Shown here one piece after another: positions 55,315-64,000 of a stretch of DNA of 64,000 nt; the first letter of the stretch is position 1; the number at the start of each line of letters is the position of its first letter. This DNA is from Gigantopelta aegis (Eukaryota; Mollusca; Gastropoda; Neomphalida; Peltospiridae). Position numbers and translations under genes: made by a program. The notes under the pieces are model-generated. The model saw only the letters and a program-made list of their open reading frames with translations. It searched no databases and was not told the DNA's origin. Location: assembly GCF_016097555.1 (NCBI RefSeq), contig NC_054701.1, positions 61,190,185 through 61,254,184 of the forward strand. The letters are read 5' to 3'.

Positions 55315-57635
55315 GTAGGTTATCGGCCAATTAATACGCTACCAAACAATTAATGTCGTAAGAGCCATTAAAAATTAATCATAACTGGTGGTGGAACGAA
55401 AATGGTCAATAGCGTCATAATCGTTTTGGCGATTGTAGGTGGCTATGTTTTAACATGCAACTAAGGCTAAATTATTAAATACTATCCCATAAATAGTAAA
55501 CCTGTAAGAATCAGCTGACTATTAGTGTAACTGCCTATTTACAGCGTTCCTCTTTTTCTGGACTTGATAACGTAGCTTCCAGTAGTATTATATGATTCAG
55601 CCTATCTGCTAAGCCAGTTATTTTGATGAAGTTACAAGTTGAGCAAATAACTAAACTACATATGTCTAGCTTAATGGTACCATTTGAGTAGGTGTAGAGG
55701 TGAACAGATATATTTTCGTGTGGACAACTATTAATTCTGTTAATACCAAAATTAGTCCATTAGCCAAAGACGGGATGAATGCTCACAGTGATTTTTGTCA
55801 AGGCTTACATCCCCAGAGATGGAACATGTACGCTAGATTGCAGGGCTCACAGATTTCTATGTGTAATTACCCGTTTTGTTATCCTGCCCCCATTTCCACG
55901 GCAGTTATTTTGTTTACAGAATTGCTAAGGGGTGATTTTATATACATGAAGCTCATTTTGACATCCCGTTAGTATTGGCATCTTATATATAAAGTTTTGT
56001 TGCAGGAATTTCTGTGTAATTACACATTTTATAACCTTACCCCTATTTCCTGAACAGCAATATTTCAATGGGATTATTAAAGGAGCAGAACCTAGTTTCA
56101 ACCCGTGAAAACTAACATTAAGTTTAGTTAATCTACGCACCTGCAACACATCTGGATAAGGTTATAACAGAGAGAAGATAAAGTATGTTATGTTTAAACG
56201 GGGAAATACCGTCAAAAATAACCAGAGCTTCTCAGACGAGCGTGCGTTTTCAGAATTATGATAAATGCATTTTGGGGGTATTACAAAACCCTGAATGACC
56301 AGAACTACTTCACACTTCAGGTGTACGAAAATTAATCTTCTAAATAATAAAATGTAGGTACTTCTAATTTAAATGATCATTAATAGTGAAAAATACGTCG
56401 TAGTGTTTAAAAACTAGGGTCTGTCACGTTAATAGAGTGACTAAATAAAACAGATTATAAAATATTTATTAAAATGGACAAGGTCAAAATAATGGAATAA
56501 CAAGTTGGTGGAATATACATTACAGAAATAAAAGCAGAGAGGGTTGGGGTCTCACATCTCACTTTTAATATCACTTGAAGTTTAGGTTGACATACTCAAA
56601 TGTTTTGTTAACGATATTTTATTGCACACAAATCTACACTGGGCTGCTAAATACTACTTAGGTCCTACATTTAAAGTGAATTTGAAGTTATACGTTGTTA
56701 AGGCACCATTAAAATGAGCTCTCATTGGAATATCTTTATAACATTATGCTCTTTAAAAATATATAAACCCACTAAACGTCTTTGTTATTGATGTAAACTC
56801 ATTTTGATATGGAATTTATTCTGATATAATAATGACTACAAAGGAATTATTGTTTAAAATTGTACAAATAGTCCATGGAAGATACTAACAAACCATAACA
56901 TGACCATACCCAAAAAGGCATGCTGTTGACTCCACCACTCATAAGATAAAAACAACAAAACTTTTATTATATTATAGTGTACCTATTTATAAATTGCATT
57001 AATACACCGGTATGTGATTCTGCTGTATAAGTTTCTTAAAATTTAATATTAATGCAATACTACATTCAAAATTAGTTTCAACTAATCCAGTCATTGAAAA
57101 CAAACTCCTATGTCATTGGGTGTCATACTCCCAGCGGAAGACAAATGATATAGCTTTATGTATAGGATAATGTCCGAAATGTTACGATTAGATGCGCGGG
57201 TGAATCTCGTTTGGGTCCGTAATGCCGGCCGGAGATTCACGAGCGCAACTTATCTTGAGGACATTATCCTATACATATGTTACACTCTGTCTTGCTACAA
57301 AGTGATGAATGACGCTCTACAATAGGCTGCCTTGTTAAAAAGTAGATTTTGTTTTTATATCTTTATAGGAAAACCCCCCCAATTAAATTATGAAAGCTAT
57401 TGGACGGCTATGGTAATAAATATTGTATATCATTCATTACTTCCAGCAATTACTTCATCAAGATCCTAACCAGACGACCGTGATGAGAGGCGCGCGATCT
57501 GCCCTAGAGTCTAGCAGTGGACGACAACCAATAAACCACGCTGATACACACCTCAAGGACGTGGCTGGATGGGAACAGCCAATCGATGGCCATGATACAC
57601 CCACCATGATGATTCTGTCGTGCAATGACGAGTGA
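54841..57635 (+). CDS. Cysteine-rich single-pass membrane protein, gene 2
   Basis: Exons 54841-55314 and 57447-57635 join in phase 0 across a 2.1-kb intron to give 220 codons. The order is cysteine-rich ectodomain, transmembrane helix, short basic-acidic segment, short tail. Layout and sequence match gene 1 at 7926-10538. The ATG at 54841 has an in-frame TAA 60 bp upstream and no signal peptide follows it. Either an upstream exon supplies one through an unrecognised acceptor, or this copy is 5' incomplete. A TTTGCAG acceptor at 54758 would leave the stop in frame. The tail is much shorter than in gene 1. Family unknown. Confidence 0.65.
55315..56076. other. Gene 2 intron, first part
   Basis: TTTCTRTGTGTAATTACMC followed by TTNTRTYATCCT-like sequence occurs at about 55855 and 56008, a diverged direct repeat. 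No exon was recognised. Confidence 0.4.
56077..56432. mobile_element. TTAA-flanked MITE (CCTAGTTT family), intact
   Basis: 348 bp (56081-56428) between TTAA at 56077-56080 and 56429-56432. Inverted ends contain CCTAGTTT / AAACTAGG. It lies in the gene 2 intron. The 39911-41520 region is an interrupted relative. Confidence 0.7.
57157..57277. mobile_element. Small hairpin element
   Basis: Perfect inverted TGTATAGGATAATGTCC (57159-57175) and its complement (57259-57275), with an inner pair GTGAATCTCG / GGAGATTCAC. About 120 bp, noncoding, about 170 bp before the gene 2 last exon. Confidence 0.7.
57447..57635 (+). CDS. Gene 2 last exon: short repeat tail
   Basis: 62 codons after a TTACTTCCAG acceptor. 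RQPINHADTHLKDVAGWEQP then IDGHDT corresponds to one and a half of the 17-residue units of gene 1. The frame stops at 57633-57635. Directly after it another frame continues with a 20-codon repeat (57625-57867), which may be a former part of the tail. Confidence 0.65.
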   Translation, partial: QLLHQDPNQTTVMRGARSALESSSGRQPINHADTHLKDVAGWEQPIDGHDTPTMMILSCNDE

Positions 57636-57867
57636 TGACCGTATTGAACATTTTGACGACTGTGAAGACTTCGTGTCAGGTTGTCCCTACCTAGCTGGCC
57701 GTATTGAACAAATTGACGACAATGAAGATTTCGTGCCAAGTCGTCCCAAACAAGCTAACCGTATTGGACAGAGTGACGACAGTGAAAATTTCGTACCAAG
57801 TCCTCCCTACGTAGCTGGCCGTGTTGAACCCAATGCCAAGTCGTCCCTACCTAGCTGGCCGTGCTGA
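57625..57867 (+). pseudogene. 20-codon repeat frame overlapping the gene 2 stop
   Basis: Four 60-bp units stay in one frame: AGRIEQIDDNEDFVPSRPKQ and variants with R-I-E/G-Q, DD and EDFVPS. Substitutions keep the acidic DD-x-E/D pattern, as expected of a sequence once translated. It is one frame off from the annotated exon end. Alternative splicing or a recent frameshift could explain it. Confidence 0.45.
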
Positions 57868-57918
57868 ACAGTTTCGCCGCGAGGAAGATGAATTGTCATC
57901 AGTTCCAACTGTCTTTGC

Positions 57919-57924
57919 AATAAA
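57919..57924 (+). terminator. Polyadenylation signal AATAAA, gene 2 candidate
   Basis: AATAAA about 285 bp after the gene 2 stop, with TTTATTTG downstream. Plausible but not unique in AT-rich DNA. Confidence 0.3.
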
Positions 57925-57929
57925 TCGTT

Positions 57930-58677
57930 TCATGGGTTGATCTTTATTTGATGGAATTAATGACAGTCCATAAGGTGATACAACTGGGACGCATTGTATA
58001 CAAGAAAAATGCCTACGGGAGGATTGGAAAGACAAGGAATATTGATGACAGAAGAGGAGGATCATATAAGACATAGTGTTACCAAATTCAGATGTTTGAT
58101 ATTCTATATTTCACGACACGACAGACTGCCCATACTGTCATAGCAATAACTTTCCGTTTGAGTGTAAAGGACAACAATGTAAATATGAATGCTGTATATA
58201 ACATAATTTGAATACTATCTGAAAATATCTTGAATGTTAAATAATATACTTTGAGTAGTTTGACACTTTTTTATTTGCTATTTTGTGTTACCTTGAACAT
58301 TTTATAGTTTAAAATAATATATCGTGTCATGTATAATTTACAACACGTATTAACTGTTGTTTATCACTGACTGCAGAATTATCCATTTAAAAGACAGACA
58401 TAATGGGCATGGAAAATGGAATGGATTTTGCGTTCGGACATTCATATGTGCATGCCTGTATGTACTATTTTTCAATACTCTGGAAAATTCGATAGACGCC
58501 AGAACACTTCGAAATTATTATTCTAAATATTCTAAACATGAAAGTATTGGTTTAATCCAAACACACTACACAATGTTGTATGATGCCAAGGTACCTTGGT
58601 AAACATTTTGTCGAGCATGTAGAAACTCGGCGGCACCACTGGCAACGGAGTTCACATAACGAGTTTACAGTTTAAAT
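57930..58677. other. Noncoding stretch, nothing recognised
   Basis: An 81-codon frame at 58357-58602 has no recognisable family. Confidence 0.4.
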
Positions 58678-58965
58678 GTGTTCTGTTTAATGATACCTCT
58701 ATAGCACCTTGATACATTAATCATCGGCTTCTGGTTGTCAAACATTTGATAATTCTTAAATTGTCTTCAAGGAAACCTGCTACATTTTTTCCATAATATC
58801 TGGTCATAGGTTTTAACGTGCACATTCAAAGCAAGCTGTTGTAGCACACGCCTGCCATGGGCGCAAGTGTCCGTTAGCAGAAAGGAATCTTTTATATGCG
58901 CTTTCCCACAGGCAACACAGGACCTGTTACTGCCTTTAATATAGCCTCTATTAGAAATTCGCGAA
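58678..58965 (-). mobile_element. SINE (tail B), diverged, with altered middle
   Basis: Tail B and the AAAAGATTCCTTTC-like body are present on the minus strand. About 90 bp between them (58790-58880, GTAGCACACGCCTGCCATGG) are unlike other copies. Confidence 0.6.
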
Positions 58966-59373
58966 AAAAAAATAGACAGAGTTACGTCCCCTAACCATTA
59001 ACCACTCCGGTGCGTTCCGGTTACTTCAGGAATGACCGATGGCCACAGTTGTTTGTTAATCTTCAGCTGAGATTTATGCCTGCCAGTCCCTGGCATCATA
59101 AATGTCCCCACCTATGCTTTAAGAATAAAAGAATGATACAGTAAAAATTAAGTTGATGAAATTGCGTTTTCTTATAACTGACCATGTGTTAAATATAGAA
59201 GATGAATCCAGCGAGCCGTTTTTTTTTTTTTGCATGGAATTTTTTGTTTGTTTCAAAGCTGCAATCTCGCCTCAAATTAATTATCATAATTTCGTTTAAA
59301 CATACAAACACACCTGCAGTTTTAGTGAATTGTGTGTGACAGTAACAGTTGTAATAGATAATAGAAACCTTTT

Positions 59374-59586
59374 TATAGTGCGTCCCACGGGGAACGCATT
59401 TTTTCATACTATGGAATTTACTACAAGTTATTTATTTCTGAGCCGATTGTTTTCTAAATTACACACAAAAATAGTATATTTTTGTTATTTCCCAAAAACC
59501 TTTTATTTTTATTTTTACGTCAAACCAAACTAAAATTATTTACAAAAACAACAAGACAACATGTTTGTAGGATGGGACGGACTATA
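59374..59586. mobile_element. MITE with TATAGTCCGTCCCA ends, copy 2
   Basis: Ends TATAGTGCGTCCCA and TGGGACGGACTATA. It shares TGAGCCGATTGTTTTCTAAA with 19757-19960. Confidence 0.7.
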
Positions 59587-60217
59587 TATAATATTCCAAT
59601 TAGAACAGTCCCCTTCCCCACGTGCTATATTATGTTTGTTTTGCTTTCTCAGTGTATTTCTGGGGACGCATGACCCGACCCCTCCCCTAAAAACACCACT
59701 AGCCAGTCTAGACTTCCTCTACACAATTTCCTGCACATGCGCTGTTTGACTAAATATTTCGTTTGCTGTAAATTAATTAGGCCTATATACATTGCATTAT
59801 AAAGTGTAAATTTTGCTGTAATAAAGAACATCTACCTATAGTAACTATACTTGTTTTGTTTACATCAAAATATCTATGTAAACATATTTCTGTTAGTCTT
59901 GCATGCCGATTATTTAAGGTTATATGTTAAAATGAAGACATTGTTCTATAAATGATTATAAGCGAAAGTGGCAGGCAAAACAAAAAACCTAATATTTAAA
60001 AAATACCCCCCCCCCACCCTCAACAATTTTACCTCCCCCCAGAAAGGAAACCCCAGTAACAACAACAAATCTGCCCCCAAATAAACAATAGCCTACAAAA
60101 CAAGCCCACACACCAGTACACACGCACAACCAAACACATAACACAGACTAACACGCACATTTGAATTTTCTTTTTTATCTATGTACATATACCAGTGGCG
60201 TATGAAGGTGACAAGAC

Positions 60218-60250
60218 GGGGGGGGGGGGGGGGGGGAGGAATGTACGCGT

Positions 60251-60292
<42 letters not shown>
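60218..60292. repeat. Poly-G and (CA)n tract
   Basis: About 20 G then about 38 bp of CA. Confidence 0.95.
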
Positions 60293-60297
<5 letters not shown>

Positions 60298-60304
60298 CAT
60301 ATAT

Positions 60305-60439
60305 TAGTGTGGCGCAGCACGGTGCCAAAAAGTGTGGGGAGGGGGCCACACTTTTATATTTACACACTTTTGCACTATTATGAAACAAAATATCTGAAAA
60401 GTGGGGGACACATGCCCCCTTATCCCCTACGCCAGTGAA
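60305..60439. mobile_element. MITE with GTGGCG-type ends
   Basis: GTGTGGCGCAGCACGG at the left and CCCCTACGCCAGTG at the right, with the internal order of 39700-39865. Noncoding. Confidence 0.6.
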
Positions 60440-60456
60440 TATATATATATGTATAT

Positions 60457-61331
60457 GTTACACTGGATTTCAACACAAAGACGGACGCAGTGTGTAAAGG
60501 TTCTTTATTTGACAGAAGGGTGTTGTTTTAAACCCTATAAAAATAATAACAAGAATATTAAAATACATAAATAACAAAATCATACACAAAAGCATAAAAA
60601 CTACACAACTCTCTGCAGTATATTTAAAGAAAATATACTATTTATCCAAATATACATACCAAGGAATTTAATTAATGCTACTCATTAATGCTATAAATAC
60701 ACTATATATTATCTAATATTTATTAATAAAGGATTAATAAATAATCTAAAGTCCACATCTCTTTTCATAAAGTTCAGCACAATTTAAGGTTAAGCTATAC
60801 AATATAAATATTTACAATATGATATAATTAAAACTAGGCTTCTGTTTACAAGTACATGAACTGCACGTGCATTAAGAATACTGCACGGGCCTTAAACAAG
60901 AATGTACCCTGAGCAATACTCCATAGTCTACCTTTCGCTGTGGGCGATAGGACGACAGACCATAGGTCGTTAACAGGAAATGTAGATATCAGCAGTTATA
61001 AAACAAATAAAACACTTATAAATCACCGTCCATATCTGATATACTAAAATATAGAAAACACAGTACTCTTCTATTTGTTAAGTACAAGCTAAGCTAGTAT
61101 AATAATCTATATCAAATGAACGCAATTACACCATTACACGCCTTATTATAAACTAATTATTACATTTATTCCCCTATATAAAATCTTAATCCAAATTAAT
61201 ATAACTACTTCATAGATTAAACACTAGTATTAATGTATATGTATAATTCTAAAATATGTAATCTAAATAAATTATATTTAATTGCTTTAGTGTATAAAAT
61301 TATAATTGCTTATTAATTACATTTAATTTTA

Positions 61332-61370
<39 letters not shown>

Positions 61371-61750
61371 AATGCTTAATGGTTGTTCATAATATTAATA
61401 ATTGCAGGTAGATAGTCGATCGTAACTATTAAATTACACATGGAATTGTGTCCGTTATACTATGTCCGTCTGACAATGATACTGGACTCGCTGTTCCGAT
61501 TTGTTTGCGAGTCAGACAGTAGAAACCTTATCGTTAGGCGAGGAAGTGAATTTCTGTATCGTTAGTTTCATTATTAACTACTGCATAGGTCGTAGTTAAT
61601 AATGCAGCTAGCGGTACAGAAAATCGCAGCTAGTCATTTAGTCAAATTAATGTACTCTTCCATTCGTACACAGTGATATATATACACAAACAAATGCATA
61701 TTACTTGCAAATATCAAAACTTTATTGAGGTGCCATTTTTCTTGGTCCGC
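60457..61750. other. AT-rich noncoding stretch
   Basis: Mostly AT with a (TA)n run at 61336-61368. TGTTACACTGG at 60457 resembles the start of a solo LTR, but no matching end or duplication was found. Confidence 0.35.
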
Positions 61751-61755
61751 CACTC

Positions 61756-61759
<4 letters not shown>

Positions 61760-61789
<30 letters not shown>
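61760..61789. repeat. Poly-C tract
   Basis: About 30 C in a row. Confidence 0.95.
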
Positions 61790-61791
<2 letters not shown>

Positions 61792-61956
61792 GACGTGTTT
61801 GTAAGTATTTCTGGTGAGCACAAAACATATTGTACGAACATGAAGTTGAAATGAAATGAAGGACACACTGTTTCTGCATGGAAGGGAAAGCGATTAGCCT
61901 CGTCATATGAATAAAGTGACGTTCAGTTCTATTAGTGGGGTGCCCCAAAACAGTCA

Positions 61957-62267
61957 GAGGGCGGGACGTAGTCCAGTGGTAAAGCGCTTGCTTGATGCGC
62001 TGTCGGTTTAGGATCGATCCCCGTCGGTGGGCCCATTGGCCAATTTCTCGTTCTAGTCAGTGCACCACGACTGGTATATTAGAGGCCGTGGTATGTGCTT
62101 TCCTGTCTGTTAGAAAGTTCATATAATAGATCCATTGCTTCATTAGGAAACATATAGCGGGTTTCCTCTGATGACCACGTGTCGGAATTACCAAATGTTT
62201 GACATCCAATAGCCGGTGATTAATACATCGATGTGCTCTAGTGGAGTCGTTAAACAAAACAAACGTA
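61957..62267 (+). mobile_element. SINE (head 1, tail B), complete
   Basis: Head GACGTAGTCCAGTGGTAAAG with GGATCGATCC, body, tail B ending GTCGTTAAACAAAACAAACG. The 10-bp duplication AAAACAGTCA lies at 61947-61956 and 62268-62277. Confidence 0.9.
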
Positions 62268-62277
62268 AAAACAGTCA

Positions 62278-62734
62278 ATTCAAGTTGATGCGAAAGTTTT
62301 CTGTTCGAAATATAGTTGGAGGCTGGTGTCTGTAGAGCAATTGTGGTCCGAGTGTTCAAGGATCAACCCAGTTTGTTCCAAGGTGGCCGCCATTTTCAAG
62401 ATGGCGTATTTGACTTTTCTAAATTTCATTTTAAGCAATATTTCATGAACTGCTTTGCCAAAGTTTAAAAAAGGGTGGAATTAAAAGTTGATGAGGAGGT
62501 GGAATCTGTGAACATAAATAAATGTTTTATAGGCTAATCGATTCATAACTAATGACACGTTTATTAATTTCACGTGGGTATAGGTACGAAAATAGGCTAT
62601 ATCATCATAATACGTTTAATTTTGAAGATGTGATCTTTAAAAATTTGTCATATTTATTTTAAACCATCATTATGTGTCGGCATATAAAACTAAAACAAGA
62701 ATATATATTTTTAAATTGTTTAAAAATACGCACC
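62278..62734. other. Noncoding stretch, nothing recognised
   Basis: Includes CCAAGGTGGCCGCCATTTTC followed by AAGATGGCG (62378-62406), a common intergenic/repeat motif. No gene. Confidence 0.4.
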
Positions 62735-63252
62735 TTTGCATAGCTCAGTCGGTTGAGTACTCGCTTAAGGTGCTTGCGTCGCAGGATCGAATCACCTCGA
62801 TGGATCCATTAAGGTGATTGTTTTTTTCTCATTACAACCTGTGCACCACAACTGGACAAAGGCTGTGTTATGTGCTTTCCTGTCTGTGGGAAAGTGCATA
62901 TAAAAGATCCCTTGCTGCATTCGAAAAAAAATGTAGCGTGTTTCCTCTGATGACTACGAGTCAGGGGCCCATTTCACTAAACATCGTAAGTTTACGTCTG
63001 CTACTGCCAGTTATACAGGTCGTGCGTTTGCATGTGTTTTCACGCAGACAATTACATCATTACAGACAAAAAAAGAGAAGAAATATGTGTTATTCTAACT
63101 ATATTTGTTGAACTATACTAGTAATAAGAATTGTGGTTTAGTCGTAGATTTACGTTTGTGAAATTGGGTCCAGAATTACCAATTGTTTGCCATCCTATAG
63201 CCGATAGTTAATTAATCAATGTGCTCCAGTGGAGTCGTTAACCAAATCACAC
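62735..63252 (+). mobile_element. SINE with a third tRNA-like head, tail B, interrupted
   Basis: The head has GCATAGCTCAGTCGGTTGAG (A-box-like) and AGGATCGAATC (B-box-like), unlike the other two heads. The shared body GTGCATATAAAAGATCCC and tail B follow. A MITE at 62965-63170 splits body from tail. Confidence 0.85.
62965..63170. mobile_element. Harbinger-like MITE inside the SINE
   Basis: About 205 bp with ends GGGCCCATTTCACTAAAC and GTTTGTGAAATTGGGTC. CAG on both sides fits a 3-bp duplication of the CWG type used by PIF/Harbinger elements. Noncoding. Confidence 0.7.
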
Positions 63253-63589
63253 TTTCACTATACACTCAAAACATTTACTGCGGAATATATTGAGGGACAT
63301 TACTCTTTTGAGAATCTATGTAGTAATAGTATTTAAAGAATATATATTTTGTACCTTCCACTATCCCTATTTTTATAATGTTCCCTATACCTATTGTGTC
63401 AAAATACTGGACTCGAGTACTAGTGGGTCAAACTCGACTCGGACCCGAGTACCCGACACTTACACTTAGTGATAATGAGACTAAGGAATAAAGTAAAATT
63501 GCAGCGCTGAACATAGATTACATATCATGTCATTGTATTGCATTCCACACATTCGATTTTTTTTTTATATGAGAGTGCTCTTCCTTGCA
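63253..63589. other. Noncoding stretch leading into the 35-bp array
   Basis: CTGGACTCGAGTACTAGTGG at 63403 already shows array-like words. Otherwise unremarkable. Confidence 0.4.
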
Positions 63590-64000
63590 CGGGTACTCGA
63601 GTCTTGTGAACGGACTCGAGTATTGCTAGACTCGGCCCGTGCCCGAGTACTCGAGTTTTGCTAGACACGACCCGTGCCCGAGTACTCGAGTCTTGCTAGA
63701 CACGACCCGTGCCCGAGTACTCGAGTCTTGCTAGACACGACCCGTGCCCGAGTACTCGAGTCTTGCTAGACACGGCCCGTGTCCGGGTACTCGAGTTTTG
63801 CTAGACTCGACCCGTGCCCGAGTACTCGAGTTTTGCTAGACACGACCCGTGCCCGAGTACTCGAGTCTTGCTAGACTCGGCCCGTGTCCGGGTACTCGAG
63901 TCTTGTGAACGGACTCGAGTATTGCTAGACTCCACCCGTGCCCGAGTACTTGAGTTTTGCTAGACACGGCCCGTGCCCGAGTACTCGAGTTTTGCTAGAC
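63590..64000. repeat. 35-bp minisatellite with 299-bp higher-order period, continues past the window
   Basis: Units of CCCGAGTACTCGAGTCTTGC plus TAGACACGACCCGTG. Every unit contains the near-palindrome CCGAGTACTCGAG. A 19-bp extra segment (TCTTGTGAACGGACTCGAG) recurs at 63602 and 63901, giving a period of 8 x 35 + 19 = 299 bp. Confidence 0.95.

Noticed and set aside
60457-61750. Possible solo LTR
   Set aside because: A TGTTAC start only. No CA end, duplication or second copy was found.
62740-62815. Possible tRNA gene
   Set aside because: A- and B-box-like but joined to the SINE body and tail. It does not fold as a proper cloverleaf by eye.

Overview
The window is eukaryotic and almost certainly molluscan, perhaps a gastropod. 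This rests on split genes with GT/AG introns, AT-rich noncoding DNA crowded with microsatellites, and more than twenty copies of tRNA-headed SINEs of a type I associate with mollusc genomes. No bacterial operon, rRNA or free-standing tRNA gene was seen. One run of 200 N (20484-20683) is an assembly gap. The species call is inference; the repeats and exons are read directly.

Three host genes can be supported, all on the plus strand. Two are paralogues 46 kb apart (7926-10538 and 54841-57635). Each has one exon coding for a cysteine-rich ectodomain plus a transmembrane helix. A phase-0 intron follows, then a last exon coding for a cytoplasmic tail made of short repeats. Between them, at 16166-23960, lies a TIR-domain gene whose exons join in consistent phase to 325 codons. 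Its TIR exon is interrupted by a 282-bp SINE flanked by perfect 15-bp target-site duplications. A cysteine-rich membrane protein next to a TIR protein could suggest innate immune signalling, but no functional link is visible in the sequence.

Most of the rest is mobile DNA. SINEs with at least three tRNA-like heads and two 3' tails share one central body. Other elements are TTAA-flanked MITEs, TATAGTCCGTCCCA-ended MITEs, a Harbinger-like MITE inside a SINE, broken Tc1 and mariner transposons, and 3' ends of LINEs. A foldback element at 40153-41098 with 9-bp target-site duplications carries a RecQ-type helicase fragment. At 35087-37623 two identical 451-bp repeats enclose 1.6 kb and show crossed flanking sequences.

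Fossil virus-like elements fall in three places. A protein-primed DNA polymerase B remnant sits inside a 33-bp minisatellite (26.96-28.79 kb). A Polinton/adintovirus-type block spans about 42.6-48.3 kb, with a hexon-like remnant, an adenain-like protease and a zinc-finger packaging ATPase. A Ty3/gypsy-type LTR element lies at 50760-54081, bounded by the 5-bp duplication GACCG.

Tandem arrays include a 115-bp satellite (33595-34770), a 35-bp minisatellite with a 299-bp higher-order period running off the right edge (63590-64000), a 30-bp array (48735-48945) and long GA/GT, CT and G/C tracts.
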